The notes below the pieces were generated by a model. It saw only the letters and a program-made list of their open reading frames with translations. It had not been told where the DNA came from and made no database searches. A stretch of DNA of 64,000 bases from Methanobacteriota archaeon (GTDB lineage Archaea; Thermoplasmatota; DTKX01; VGTL01), in the NCBI GenBank assembly GCA_016874675.1, contig VGTL01000005.1:1-64000 (forward strand). Direction: 5' to 3'. Of the stretch, positions 18,401 through 27,600 are shown in pieces; position 1 is the first letter of the stretch; each line of letters opens with the position of its first letter. The position numbers were made by a program, and so were the translations under genes.

Positions 18401-18834
18401 TACTTGGCGTAGGCGACACCGAACCCGCCGGGCTCCATTACGATGTGGAAGTTGCTCTTCGAGTCTATGCCGATGGAGGGCGACACGAACCCGCTGTACT
18501 GCTCCGGGATGGTGCCGGAGGCTATCTGCTTCTCGCCGATGAGCTCGTTGCCCAGCCGGTCGATCTTCTTGTACATGTACTGGCCGGAGTAGGAGCCGCC
18601 CCTGAACCAGATGACGTGGGATATGCCCGCGCTATCGACCACTATCTGCGGTATCCGGTCCTCGGCGCCGTTGTCGGTCAGCCGGCGTTCGGTGGCCCAG
18701 TAGAGGCCGTCCGGGGTGGCCTCGTCGCGGGGGCCGGCGGGGCCCTCGGGCGCCTTGACCTGCGCGAACACCGGCACGGTGAGGACGCTAAGTCCGAAAA
18801 GCATCACGATAGCTATTGCTGCAACCCTCTTCAT
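15493..18834 (-). CDS. Large exported propeller / NEW3 / CARDB protein with PGF anchor signal
   Basis: A 1113-residue exported protein, first gene of the surface operon. After the signal peptide come about seven propeller blades (strands such as GISHVIWF, NAYAIWSDTRNG, NLHVVWKDQRDGNYEIYY). About six beta-sandwich domains of the NEW3/DUF11 type follow (NxGxxxxxVxLxL pattern with TW-x-V strands), then a C-terminal CARDB domain (LPDLYLGGLSYNPKRPVAGK). It ends ILPGFEPLLVVVALGAASL then RRRRT, matching the PGF-CTERM anchor pattern. GGAGGCAG lies just upstream of the ATG, and a TATA box at 18886-18894 gives a leader of about 30 nt for the whole operon. The same PGF signal on the last operon gene suggests joint processing at the surface. 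Confidence 0.88.
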   Translation of the reverse strand: MKRVAAIAIVMLFGLSVLTVPVFAQVKAPEGPAGPRDEATPDGLYWATERRLTDNGAEDRIPQIVVDSAGISHVIWFRGGSYSGQYMYKKIDRLGNELIGEKQIASGTIPEQYSGFVSPSIGIDSKSNFHIVMEPGGFGVAYAKYDANGNNLVPQKTVTSGAQSPHNPAIAVSRNDIAHVIYEDYRFGYSAEAIAYARILNDGTIDKDGVRISEASWYCEGSTLTTDWNNNIHATFINTAQGVYHGKLDNYGNPLPQAPPTYLYRSGSFWTDGPPNVGCDGTGGVHIIWNDRPQGVGNVKYMKLDNNGNKLASGSDEMGILLTTSPTCRGFPFIAGDSRGNAYAIWSDTRNGVDQVFYLKIEPGTENDTNLPNKAICLTKDASGNAREPKVALDPDDNLHVVWKDQRDGNYEIYYKFAYNYGVEATMTPEEMYKVMYVHPNETKTANISIRNSGGLLDKVHLNLSNNFHGHTGWKVKVDVVDFELKSQEIRKVKVSVTGAPEGMANDYIDTSVVAVSEGNPRRNSTVMFRTYLVVDERLKLECTDRVHQTQAGIPTVYIATLQNIGDIKLDINLTTFGIMDWEVTLDKGDILNLKPGGTVDIRMTVTPPPSAIADEVGVVTLFAKSIRNPSVKDSITTHTVVSPSIYIELACPDSEKAVDPGNATSYQVFVSNIGNMAGTVIIILEIVSGTGAWQAELDANAVGVAGGETKGVHLTVAAPQDAKAGDRLVVRVVGFNEERTMTDDVTTTTLVNQVHKLLVAVNPDRQVADPGATVTYALTVQNAGNGPEEMTLSVNKMDVNWKMKFVRATAEISDLYLDAAQSVSFEAVVTVPTEALAGDHLLAVSIMDNSNNIWPVNLVTTVKHIYDLDLTTTLSKQQGSPGKSVYFTILTRNRGNGPDTILFSASRLPQGWTMDFKDSDLDTVEGITLNATEIGKTYLIIGLPMSSNSTSQEILVTGTSDSGLTDQVKFVVDMMLPDLYLGGLSYNPKRPVAGKAATVTVKVYNKGEVNVENVTVRFYEGGTILGTERLSRMPANANKTATFTWVPQEGRHSITFRVDPDNTLVETDEANNQLKETVTVTKGTSILPGFEPLLVVVALGAASLVLVRRRRT

Positions 18835-18885
18835 CCTACTGCCTCCTGATATACCATATGTTAGCGGAATACATTAAGGGCATAG

Positions 18886-18894
18886 GTTATAAAA
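18886..18894 (-). promoter_or_regulatory. Promoter of the surface-protein operon
   Basis: TTTTATAAC on the minus strand about 55 nt before the ATG at 18834. It is divergent from the promoter of the HdrA-like gene; the two share a 155-nt AT-rich intergenic region. Confidence 0.55.
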
Positions 18895-18955
18895 TAATAT
18901 CGGTTTGAGATTCTAATTGACATATAAGGATATTGGCGTACGAAGAATGCAACAT

Positions 18956-18964
18956 GTTTAAAAG
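18956..18964 (+). promoter_or_regulatory. Promoter of the HdrA-like gene
   Basis: GTTTAAAAG centred about 31 nt before the GTG at 18991 and 40 nt before the ATG at 19000. Confidence 0.55.
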
Positions 18965-18990
18965 GGCCCACCCGATTCCGAGGCCGTCGG

Positions 18991-20277
18991 GTGTCGGAAA
19001 TGGTCGGGAGGGCTCTGGTAATCGGGGGGGGAGCCGCAGGGCTCCAGGCGGCCTGGGGGCTGGTCAATGCCGGGGTCGAGGTGGTCCTGGTGGAGAAGGG
19101 GGCTGTCCTGGGCGGCAACCTGTCGCACAACAAGTACCTGTTCCCCCTGCGAGAGGAGGCCTTCAAGGTGCTGGGGGAGAGGTACAGGGAGCTTGCAGGG
19201 TCCACCCTCTTTTGGCTCATGCTCGGGACGGAGGTCTCGGCGTTCTCCCGGAAGGAGGGCCGCTTCGAGGCCGGGCTGGCGAGGCGCCCGACATTCATCG
19301 ACCCGGCCCGGTGCAACCTCTGCGGCGACTGCGTGAAGGCCTGCCCGGTGGAGTACGACGACCCCGAATCGCCGGGCCTGGGCAGGCGGAAGGCGGTCCT
19401 TCGCCACGCCGGCATCCCGGAGGGGTATTCCATCGAGCGATCGCGGTGCCCGCCGGGATGCTCGGAGTGCGCCAAGGCCTGCGGGCCGGGAGCCGTCCGG
19501 CTGGACGAGGGGACCACCGAGACCCGGGAGAGGTTCGATTCCGTGATCGTGGCGACGGGCATCGTGCCCTACGACCTGCGGCGGCTGACCGAGCTCGGCT
19601 ACGGCCGCAGCCCCGACATAATCACCGGGCTCGAGTTCGAGATACTCCACCGGCCCGACGGGCCGTCGGGGGGGGATATCCTGCGGCCGTCGGACCGCCG
19701 GCGGCCGGCCACCGTGGCGATACTGACCTGCGTGGGCTCCCGGGACGAGAAGCACCGGCCCTACTGCTGCCAGGTGGGCTGCATGAACGCCCTGAACCAG
19801 GCCTTCACCGTAAAGGAGCGGCTGGGCGAGGACGCCGACGTGTTCGTCTGCTTCACCGACGTGCGGGCGCACGGAAAGTACTACGAGGAGTTCTACCGCC
19901 AGGTGCGCGGGATGCTCGTGAAGTTCATCCGCGGCAAGCCCTCCGAGGTGATGGTGGACCGCGACGGCTCGCTGAGCTTCGACATCTTCGACACCTCCAC
20001 CCACAAGCTGCTCAAGCTGCGGCCCGACCTGATAGTGCTGGAGCCGGCTCTCGTCAACGCCGCGCCCGACCTCGCCAAGCTACTGGGCGTCGAGCTGGAC
20101 CGCGAGGGCTTCTTCAGCCTGGACAGGGACTACTCCCTCCCCGTCAAGAGCTGCGTCCCCGGCATCTTCCTCGCCGGCACGGCGACCGGTCCCAAGGACG
20201 TCGTGAGCACCATGGCGAACGCCTCCGTGGCGGCGCTGGCGGCGGTCAGGTACATGAAAACGCCGCGCGGTCAGTGA
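18991..20277 (+). CDS. HdrA-like FAD/iron-sulfur oxidoreductase
   Basis: A 428-residue cytoplasmic flavoprotein related to subunit A of heterodisulfide reductase. The FAD-binding glycine motif VIGGGAAGLQAA is at the N-terminus. A ferredoxin-type cluster CNLCGDCVKACP (about residues 109-120) and a second Cys set CPPGCSECAKACG (about 150-165) are inserted, followed by the family signature TCVGSRD and YCCQVGC. It is shorter than methanogen HdrA (about 650) and no hdrB/hdrC or methanogenesis genes are adjacent, so it may serve another electron-bifurcating or disulfide-reducing complex (inference). The start GTG at 18991 suits a leaderless transcript; the ATG at 19000 is an alternative. It converges on the acyl-CoA dehydrogenase gene with a 9-nt gap. 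Confidence 0.88.
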   Translation: MSEMVGRALVIGGGAAGLQAAWGLVNAGVEVVLVEKGAVLGGNLSHNKYLFPLREEAFKVLGERYRELAGSTLFWLMLGTEVSAFSRKEGRFEAGLARRPTFIDPARCNLCGDCVKACPVEYDDPESPGLGRRKAVLRHAGIPEGYSIERSRCPPGCSECAKACGPGAVRLDEGTTETRERFDSVIVATGIVPYDLRRLTELGYGRSPDIITGLEFEILHRPDGPSGGDILRPSDRRRPATVAILTCVGSRDEKHRPYCCQVGCMNALNQAFTVKERLGEDADVFVCFTDVRAHGKYYEEFYRQVRGMLVKFIRGKPSEVMVDRDGSLSFDIFDTSTHKLLKLRPDLIVLEPALVNAAPDLAKLLGVELDREGFFSLDRDYSLPVKSCVPGIFLAGTATGPKDVVSTMANASVAALAAVRYMKTPRGQ

Positions 20278-20286
20278 GGGGGAGCG

Positions 20287-21423
20287 TCAGCCGAGCCCAA
20301 GCTGCCTTGAAATAACGAGTTTCTGTATCTCCGAGGTGCCCTCGCCGATCTCGGCGAGCTTGGCGTCGCGGGTGAGGCGCTCGACCGCGTGCTGGCGGGT
20401 GAGGCCGGCCGGGCCCATGAGCTGGACGCAGGCCATCCCGTTGCGCGAGGCGGTCTCCGAGGCGAAGAGCTTGGCCATGGCGCTCTCCCGGGTGTAGGGG
20501 AGCTTCCGGTCCTTGAGGTGGGCGCAGCGGTAGACCAGGAGCCGGGCCGCCTCGGTCTCGGTGGCGATGCGGGCCAGCTGGAACTGGGCCGCCTGGGAGC
20601 GGGCGAGCCGGGCGCCCTCCGGCTCGCGCAGGAAGCGCAGGCAGCCGTCGAGTATCCCCCGGGCCATGCCCAGCGAGAACGCGGCGATGCTTATGCGGCC
20701 GCCGTCGAGGTTGGCCAGCGCCTGCTTGAAGCCCTCCCCCTCCTTCCCCATCAGGTTCTCCCTCGGCACCGGTGCGTTGTCGAAGAAGAGCTCGGCCGTC
20801 GACGAGGCGCGCACGCCCAGCTTGTCCTCGAGCTCCCCCACGCGGAACCCCGGGGTGCCGCGCTCGACGATGAAAGCGCTGATGCCCCGGGTGCCCTTGG
20901 ACCTGTCGGTCGAGGCCATTATGACGAACGTCGAGGCGACGTTCCCGCTGGTTATGAAGAGCTTGCTCCCGTTGAGGATGTACCTGTCACCCTGCAGGAC
21001 GGCCGTGGTGGCGGTGCCTCCGGCGTCCGAGCCGGCGCCGGCCTCGGTCAGGCCCCAGGCGCTCATGCTTTGGCCGCTCGCGATGGGCGGGAGGTACTTT
21101 CTCTTCTGCTGCTCCGAGCCGAACATGGCGATGTGGGCGTTGCCCAGCGAGTTGTGGGCGGCCAGAAGCAGGCCGAACCCGCCGCACACGCGCGAGACCT
21201 CCTCGACGGCGATGACGTAGGACAGGGTGTCGGTGAAGGTGCCGCCGTACTCGCCGGGGACAGTGAGCCCCAGGAGGCCCAGCTCCGCCATCCCCTTGAC
21301 CACGTCCTCCGGGAACCCGGAGTGCCGGTCGTAGCGGTCGGCGACCGGGGCTATCCTCCGCTCGGCGAACTCGCGCACCCTGGCGCGCATCTCCTCCTGC
21401 GCGGCCGTCAGCCCGAAATCCAT
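20287..21423 (-). CDS. Acyl-CoA dehydrogenase
   Basis: A 378-residue FAD-dependent acyl-CoA dehydrogenase oxidising acyl-CoA to the enoyl-CoA with an electron-transfer flavoprotein as likely partner. Family landmarks are WGLTEAGAGSDAGG (substrate/FAD loop), NGSKLFITSG, and the C-terminal IGEGTSEIQKLVISRQLG, whose Glu in GEGT is at the position of the usual catalytic base in YEGT. The length is normal. An upstream in-frame TTG at 21441 exists, but MDFGLTAAQEEMRA is the standard N-terminus. No ETF genes or thiolases are in the window, so the substrate is open. Confidence 0.94.
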   Translation of the reverse strand: MDFGLTAAQEEMRARVREFAERRIAPVADRYDRHSGFPEDVVKGMAELGLLGLTVPGEYGGTFTDTLSYVIAVEEVSRVCGGFGLLLAAHNSLGNAHIAMFGSEQQKRKYLPPIASGQSMSAWGLTEAGAGSDAGGTATTAVLQGDRYILNGSKLFITSGNVASTFVIMASTDRSKGTRGISAFIVERGTPGFRVGELEDKLGVRASSTAELFFDNAPVPRENLMGKEGEGFKQALANLDGGRISIAAFSLGMARGILDGCLRFLREPEGARLARSQAAQFQLARIATETEAARLLVYRCAHLKDRKLPYTRESAMAKLFASETASRNGMACVQLMGPAGLTRQHAVERLTRDAKLAEIGEGTSEIQKLVISRQLGLG

Positions 21424-21532
21424 GGACGCCCCCGGCTCCAATCGCCCCGGCGGATATCAAGGTTTCCCATCATGGACCGTGACATGGCGTGTCACAGCCC
21501 CACAATTTGGAAATACGGATACGCGCATACGG

Positions 21533-22687
21533 ATGAGGGGTGTCCGGGTGGGCTATACCTTCTCCGCAAGGGCGGACTGTGTCGAGGAGTCGGGCATCCG
21601 GAAGATGCTGGGGCTGGCCAGGCCCGGCGCGATCAACCTGAGCATCGGGGAGCCCAACATCGAGCCCCCCGCCAATGTGCGGGCCGCCCTGAAGCGGGCG
21701 GTGGACGAGAACCGGAGCACCTACGGGCCTTCGGGCGGGATACCCGAGCTTCGCGAGGCCATCGCCGCCAAGCTCCGGCAGAACTGGAAGGAGGCGAGGA
21801 AGGAGAACGTCGTGGTCACGGTCGGTGCCAGCCAGGCCCTCTTCGCCATCGCCCATATCTTCTACGAGCGGGGGGACGAGGTCTTGGTCCCGGACCCGGG
21901 ATTCTTCCTGTACGGCGCGCACGCCCGGATCCACGGCGCCACTCCCGTGGCCTACCGGCTGCCCGCGGAGAACGGCCACCGGCCGACCGAGGAGGACCTC
22001 AAGGCCAAAATCCGTCCCAAGACCCGCGCCATCGTCATCAACTCGCCCTCCAACCCGACCGGGATGGCCTTCCGCAAGAGCGACACAAAGCTCGTGAGCG
22101 ACCTGGCGCGCGACCACGACCTTCTGGTCGTCTCCGACGAGGTCTACGACGAGCTCATGTTCGACCGCAGGCACGAGACCTTCCTTTGCGAGGCGGAGAA
22201 ACTGGTATACATCAACTCCTTCTCGAAGACCTATTCCACCACGGGCTGGCGCATGGGCTACGCCGCCGCCGCCGAGGAGGTCGCCAAGATGCTGTCGAAG
22301 ACCACCTACCACATGCTCGCCTGCCCCCCGACGACAACCCAGTACGCCGCTTTGGAGGCGTTGAAACCGGAGACGGACGGCTTCGTCAAGAAGATGGTCC
22401 AGGAGTTCCGCGAGCGCCGCGACCTGATGGTCAAGGGCCTGAACGCGATCGACGGCTTCAGGTGCCCGAACACCGACGGGACTATCTACGTGTTCCCGTC
22501 GTACAAGTTCAAGCTCTCGTCGGCCGACCTCGCCATGAAGCTCATCGAGTTCGGGGTCGTCACGGTGCCGGGCTTCAATTTCGGCGAGCTCGGAGAGGGC
22601 CACATACGCATCTGCCTGGGGGCCAGAAGGGCGGACCTGGAAGAGGCGCTGAAGCGGCTGGGGAAGGCGGCGGAAGCGCTGAAATAG
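21533..22687 (+). CDS. Class I/II pyridoxal-phosphate aminotransferase
   Basis: A 384-residue fold-type I aminotransferase of the aspartate aminotransferase group. It shows the N-terminal INLSIGEPNIEPPANV, the cofactor-binding INSPSNPTGM (conserved Asn), VSDEVYDEL (Asp that contacts the pyridine nitrogen), and NSFSKTYSTTGWRMGY with the Schiff-base lysine; IRICLGARR near the end carries the substrate-carboxylate Arg. The amino-acid specificity cannot be told from the sequence. The start is ATG 21533, with a weak AT-rich box about 23 nt upstream; a GTG at 21548 is possible. It is divergent from the acyl-CoA dehydrogenase gene. Confidence 0.93.
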   Translation: MRGVRVGYTFSARADCVEESGIRKMLGLARPGAINLSIGEPNIEPPANVRAALKRAVDENRSTYGPSGGIPELREAIAAKLRQNWKEARKENVVVTVGASQALFAIAHIFYERGDEVLVPDPGFFLYGAHARIHGATPVAYRLPAENGHRPTEEDLKAKIRPKTRAIVINSPSNPTGMAFRKSDTKLVSDLARDHDLLVVSDEVYDELMFDRRHETFLCEAEKLVYINSFSKTYSTTGWRMGYAAAAEEVAKMLSKTTYHMLACPPTTTQYAALEALKPETDGFVKKMVQEFRERRDLMVKGLNAIDGFRCPNTDGTIYVFPSYKFKLSSADLAMKLIEFGVVTVPGFNFGELGEGHIRICLGARRADLEEALKRLGKAAEALK

Positions 22688-22699
22688 GTGCACGCTTTG

Positions 22700-22770
22700 A
22701 AAGGGACGTACGGGACGTTCATTGCTATCGGATAAAGGGGACGTAAGGGACGTAAGGGTACGGACGCACG
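22700..22770 (+). repeat. Short direct-repeat element E
   Basis: Repeated AAGGGACGTA/CGGGACGTT/AGGGACGTA units just after the aminotransferase gene. It resembles the G-rich arms of the dispersed elements but lacks an evident complementary arm. Confidence 0.55.
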
Positions 22771-22799
22771 GAAAGACGCCGTGGACGACCGGTATTGCG

Positions 22800-23097
22800 G
22801 CTGCCGTCGAGCCAGTCGCTGGACCAGATTATCTGGCGCGGAAAGACCCAGGAGCCCTTGCGGCTCTTCGTGGTCGGCAAGGCCTTCGTGTACTGGGCGT
22901 GCACCGGCTTGAGCTTCGAGTGGTCCGCCGTCGCCATCTTCATGACATTCTTGGCAAAGAAGTTGAAGTAGCGGATGAGGAAGCGACCGAGCGGGCCCCT
23001 GCCCCTCGTCGACGTAGTGCATCTTCCCCATCGGCAATTGTATGTAGTTCGACTTGAACGGGTACTCCTTGCGATCTATCCAGTCGGTCCCTGCCAT
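22800..23097 (-). pseudogene. Haloalkane dehalogenase-like alpha/beta hydrolase relic with internal deletion
   Basis: Starting at 23097 the frame reads DWIDRKEYPFKSNYIQLPMG and HYVDEGQGP, the typical N-terminus of haloalkane dehalogenase-type hydrolases. Immediately after DEGQGP the homology jumps, in another frame, to a segment of the C-terminal half: GPLGRFLIRYFNFFAKN, then KPVHAQYTKALPT, SRKGSWVFPRQIIWSSDWL. The lost piece would include the nucleophile elbow, so no enzyme can be made. The joint lies in a GGGGCCC run, consistent with deletion at short homology. Homology ends near 22800 before the repeat-like element E. Confidence 0.8.
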
Positions 23098-23240
23098 GGC
23101 TTCCAGTCCTTCCGGTCCGAGCGGCGTAGTCCGTCGCGCCGCAAAGGGCCAACTCCCCCCCTGTATTTCAACCTTGACGATGGTCCGGCACCGCGATTAG
23201 TAAAGTCTATCAATCCCGTGGATGTTACGTTTTCCCGCAA

Positions 23241-24437
23241 ATGCCGCCTACGCCATATGTCAAACGGCCTATCATCAAGGACGACGCCGTCTTCAGTTTC
23301 AACTTCGTCCCCCCGGAGCTTCCGCACCGCGAGAAGCAGCTGTCGCAGCTGCACTCGCTCTTCGGCCAGGTGGTGCGCTCGGGCATCCCGCAGACCGCGT
23401 TCATCAGCGGCCCGGTCGGCACCGGCAAGACCGCCCTGGCCAAGCGCTTCTGCGCCGAGATCGAGGAGCAGGGCCGGCTCTGCAACCGAAACATCGTGGC
23501 GGAGCTCGTCAACTGCCGAAACCGCGACACGCCCCCGGAGATACTCCACCGCATCATCACCGCCCGCTTCCAGGAGCACCTGAAGGAGCGCGGCTTCTCG
23601 GTGGCCCAGCTTTTGGGCATCCTCCGGGGCAAGCTCGTCAAGGACCGGTGCCACCTCCTGGTGGTGCTGGACGAGGCCAACGCCCTGATAAAGCGCTCCG
23701 GCCCCGACCTCGTGTACAACCTCTCGCGGTTCGACGAGGACGCCGGCGGCGCGCAGGGGCTCGTGTCGCTCGTGCTCGTCTCCCAGCTCAACGTCTGGGA
23801 GTTCCTGGACCTGGCGACCGCCAGCACGTTCCGGCGCTCCAACACCGTGGCCCTGGGGCCCTACTCGAGGGACGAGCTCTTCGACATCCTGGCGATGCGG
23901 GCGAGGCTGGGGCTCCACGCCGGGACCTGGAGCGGGGAGGTCCTGGAGCTCGCCGCCCAGCTCGCCGCCAGCGAGGGCGGGGACGCCCGCCGGGCCATAG
24001 AGACGCTCCACGCCGCGGCCCGGCGCGCCCAGGACGAGGGACTGGATTCGATTCTGCCCGGTTTCATCGAGGGCGCCGCGGCGGCCCAGTCGGGCGGGCT
24101 GCCGCTGGAGCGCCTCGACGGGCTGGAGACCACCTCCCAGCTGGTGCTGCTCGCGGTCGCCCGCGCCGGGCGGAGGAAGGCCTTCGTCACCACGGGGGAG
24201 GCGGAGAAGGCCTACCACGTCGTCTGCGAGGAGAGGGGCGAGCGGCCCGTGGCCCACACCCAGTTCTGGAAGCACCTGCAGCTGCTCGAGGGCCACGGGA
24301 TAATAGACAAGGCCGTGGAGAAAGAAGGTCGTTCGGGCACGACCACCCGCATCTCGCCCCACGACATAAGCGCCGAGGGGCTCGAGCGGATGGTGCTTGC
24401 GCTGCTGGAGCGCCACGGGGGACGATCGCGGGGCTGA
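23241..24437 (+). CDS. cdc6: Orc1/Cdc6 replication initiator ATPase
   Basis: A 398-residue AAA+ protein of the archaeal Orc1/Cdc6 family, which binds origins and loads the MCM helicase. Walker A is GPVGTGKTALAKRF (about residues 57-70), Walker B LLVVLDEANAL (about 138-148), and the arginine-containing lid region runs through GGDARRAIETLHAAA. A C-terminal winged-helix domain follows (about 300-390; TGEAEKAYHVVCEERG, LQLLEGHGIIDK). Length is typical. Cdc6 genes often lie beside an origin. I looked for paired ORB-like repeats in the flanking AT-rich gaps (23100-23240 and 24460-24640) and saw none I would defend. A hairpin with a T run follows the stop. Confidence 0.93.
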   Translation: MPPTPYVKRPIIKDDAVFSFNFVPPELPHREKQLSQLHSLFGQVVRSGIPQTAFISGPVGTGKTALAKRFCAEIEEQGRLCNRNIVAELVNCRNRDTPPEILHRIITARFQEHLKERGFSVAQLLGILRGKLVKDRCHLLVVLDEANALIKRSGPDLVYNLSRFDEDAGGAQGLVSLVLVSQLNVWEFLDLATASTFRRSNTVALGPYSRDELFDILAMRARLGLHAGTWSGEVLELAAQLAASEGGDARRAIETLHAAARRAQDEGLDSILPGFIEGAAAAQSGGLPLERLDGLETTSQLVLLAVARAGRRKAFVTTGEAEKAYHVVCEERGERPVAHTQFWKHLQLLEGHGIIDKAVEKEGRSGTTTRISPHDISAEGLERMVLALLERHGGRSRG

Positions 24438-24439
24438 GC

Positions 24440-24490
24440 CCCCCGCCACGGTCGGGGGACGGACCCGGTGACCCGCAATTATATTGTTTT
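24440..24490 (+). terminator. Terminator-like hairpin and T run after cdc6
   Basis: CCCCCG/CGGGGG stem (24440-24458), then an AT-rich stretch containing TTTTTT (about 24485-24490). Confidence 0.45.
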
Positions 24491-24578
24491 TTGATTCACA
24501 TCTTTTATCCGGCATGATAACACACCTGGAACGGACCCCGGCCGGCCTTTGGCGCCAGGTAACAGACCGGATTCGGAA

Positions 24579-24588
24579 AATCATTTAT
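24579..24588 (+). promoter_or_regulatory. Probable TATA box of the ribonucleotide reductase gene
   Basis: AATCATTTAT about 57 nt upstream of the ATG at 24640, leaving a leader of about 30 nt that includes GGGTGGGTG. A second candidate, CAATTATATTG, lies at about 24477-24487. Confidence 0.4.
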
Positions 24589-24639
24589 CCACGTCGCATC
24601 ATACCCCTTCTCACATCGGGAAAAAGGGTGGGTGCGCGA

Positions 24640-27600
24640 ATGGAGACGGGCGGTGCAACCGGGACCAAGAGCGCGGCCGGCGAGCCCGCCGAGCGGGAGA
24701 CGGGTGAGACCTCGATGCACGGTGACAACGGGACCGGCGCCGCCGGTCTGCCGAAAATGAACGTGACTCCCAACGCCAGGAACGTCTTGGAGAAGCGCTA
24801 CCTGCGCAGGGACAACGACGGCCGCGTGACGGAGACCCCCGAGGAGATGCTCTGGCGGGTGGCGCGCGCCATCGCCTCCGCGGAGGCGCTCTACGGCCGG
24901 TCCGGGGCCGAGATCGAGTGGCTGGCGTCGGATTTCTACGCCTTCATGGCCCGCATGGAGTTCGTCCCCAACAGCCCCACGCTCATGAACGCCGGACGGG
25001 AGCTCGGGCAGCTCAGCGCCTGCTTCGTCCTCCCCATCGAGGACTCGATGGAGAGCATCTTCGACGGCCTGAAGAACACGGCGCTCATCCACAAGAGCGG
25101 CGGCGGGACCGGGTTCTCGTTCTCGCGTCTTCGGCCGGCCCACGACCTCGTCGCCTCGACGAAGGGCGTCTCCTCCGGCCCGATATCCTTCATGGAGGTG
25201 TTCAACTCCGCCACCGAGGCCATCAAGCAGGGCGGCACGCGCCGGGGCGCCAACATGGGGTGCCTCCGGGTGGACCACCCCGACATACTGGAGTTCATCA
25301 CCTGCAAGCGGGACAGCGACCGGCTCAACAACTTCAACATCTCCGTGCTCGTCACGGACCGGTTCATGGACGCCCTCGACCGGGACGGGGAGTACGAACT
25401 GTACAACCCGCGCTCCAAGCGCGCCGAGAAGTGCTACTCGGCGCGCAAGGTCTTCGAGCTCATAGTCGACTCGGCCTGGCGCAACGGCGAGCCGGGCGTG
25501 ATATTCATCGACCGGATGAACGAGAAGAACCCGACGCCGGCGCTGGGGCAGATAGAGAGCACGAACCCGTGCGTGGCTGGCGACACCCTGGTCTACACCG
25601 GAGAAGGCCTGTGGCCGGCGGAGATGCTGGCAGCCGACCCGAGGCCCAACGCCCTCGACGTGACGGTGGACCCGCGCCTGAGCCCCGCGACGGGCAAATT
25701 GCCGGCGAGCAACCTCTTCCGGACCGGCAGGAAGACGGTTTTCCGGCTCAAGACCGCGGAGGGCTACTCGACACGGCTGACCGGTGACCATCGCGTGATG
25801 ACGGACCGCGGCTGGGTGGAAGCGAGAGACCTGACGCCGGGGGACAGGGTCCATATCCTGTCCCGGAAGGGCGGGTTCGGGTCGAAGGGCGACCTGGACA
25901 CCGGCCGCATCCTCGGCTGGCTCGTGGGCGACGGCACGGTCAAGTCGGACCGCGTCGTCCTGTCGTTCTTCGGCGAGGAAAAGAAGAATCTGGCCCCGAT
26001 GTTCGCCGGAATGGTCAACAAGAAGGTGGAGGGCCTGCAGAAGCCCGCCCGCGAGTACCAAGTCGGCGTGGTCGACGTCAAGGGCCGTGACGAAGCACGC
26101 GTCTCCTCGAAGCGCCTGCGCGATATAGCGGCCGAGTACGGCCTGCTCGAAAACAAGCACAGTATCCCGTTCCAGGTCCTGGCCGCATCCGAGGACTTCC
26201 AGCGCGGGTTCCTCCAGGCACTCTTCACGGCAGACGGGAGCGTGCAGGGCACGGAGAAGAAGGGCGTCAGCGTCCGGCTGGCCCAGAGCGATCTGGCCGT
26301 CCTCGAGCGCGTCCAGCAGATGCTCCTCAACTTCGGTATTGCATCGACACTGTACAAGGAGCGCCGGAAGGCGGCGCTCAAGGAATTGCCCGATGGAAAG
26401 GGCGGCTCCCGGAAGTACCCCTGCCGGCCCCAGCACGAGCTGGTCGTCTCCAGGGAGAACCTGGCGAGGTTCGCCTCGGAGATCGGTTTCCTCGGCGTCC
26501 GCAAGGGCGCCCGGCTTGAAAAGCACCTGGCCGGCGGAACCCGTGGCCCCTATTCAGAGCACTTCACCGCCTCGTTCTCCCGCCTCGAGCCCGAGGGCGA
26601 GGAGGACGTCTACGACCTCAGGGAGCCCCGGACGCACAGCTTCGTCGCCAACGGCATCGTGGTCCACAACTGCGGCGAGCAACCGCTCTTGCCCTACGAG
26701 TCGTGCAACCTCGGGTCCATCAACCTGGCCCGGATGGTCCGCTCCCGGGACGGCCACACGGAGGTGGACTGGGACAAGCTCCGCACCACGGTGCGCCTGG
26801 CCGTCCGCTTCCTGGACAACGTCATCGACGTCAACCGCTACCCGATAGACCTCATCGAGCGCAACACCAAGGGCAACCGCAAGATAGGGCTGGGCGTGAT
26901 GGGCTTTGCCGACCTCCTGTTCATGCTGGACATGCCCTACAACTCCGAGGAGGCCGTGGCGTTCGGCGGCCGGCTCATGCAGTTCCTCGACGACGAGGCC
27001 CTCAGGACGTCCCAGGAGCTCGGCAAGGAGAAGGGCAGCTTCCCCAACTTCGGAAAAAGCATCTACGCCGGGAGGATGGAGCACCTGCGCAACGCCACGC
27101 GCACGACGATCGCCCCCACCGGGACCATATCCATAATCGCGGGGTGCTCCAGCGGCATCGAGCCCCTGTTCGCGATAGTCTTCATCCGCAACGTCATGGA
27201 CAAGACCGAGCTCCCCGAGGTGAACCCGGTCTTCGAGCGGAGGGTGAGGGACCGCTCGCTGTACTCGGCGGACCTCATGAAGGACATAGCCGCCAGGGGG
27301 TCGCTCCACGAGGTCTTTTGCATCCCCGACGACCTCAAGCGCGTATTCGTCACCGCCCACGACATCAGCCCCCAGTGGCACATCAGGATGCAGGCGGCGT
27401 TCCAGCGGCACACCGACAACGCCGTGTCCAAGACGGTGAACTTCCCCCACGACGCCACGCCCCAGGACATCGAGGACGTGTACGTGTTGGCCTACGAGCT
27501 GGGCTGCAAGGGGGTGACGGTGTACCGGGACCGGAGCCGGGACGAGCAGGTGCTCAACATCGGCGAGGTCAAGCGCGGCGGGGCCGAGAAGGCGGCCGAG

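Noticed and set aside
23100-23240. Replication origin beside cdc6
   Set aside because: The gap is somewhat AT-rich, but no paired origin recognition boxes could be seen; the later gap at 24460-24640 was checked too.
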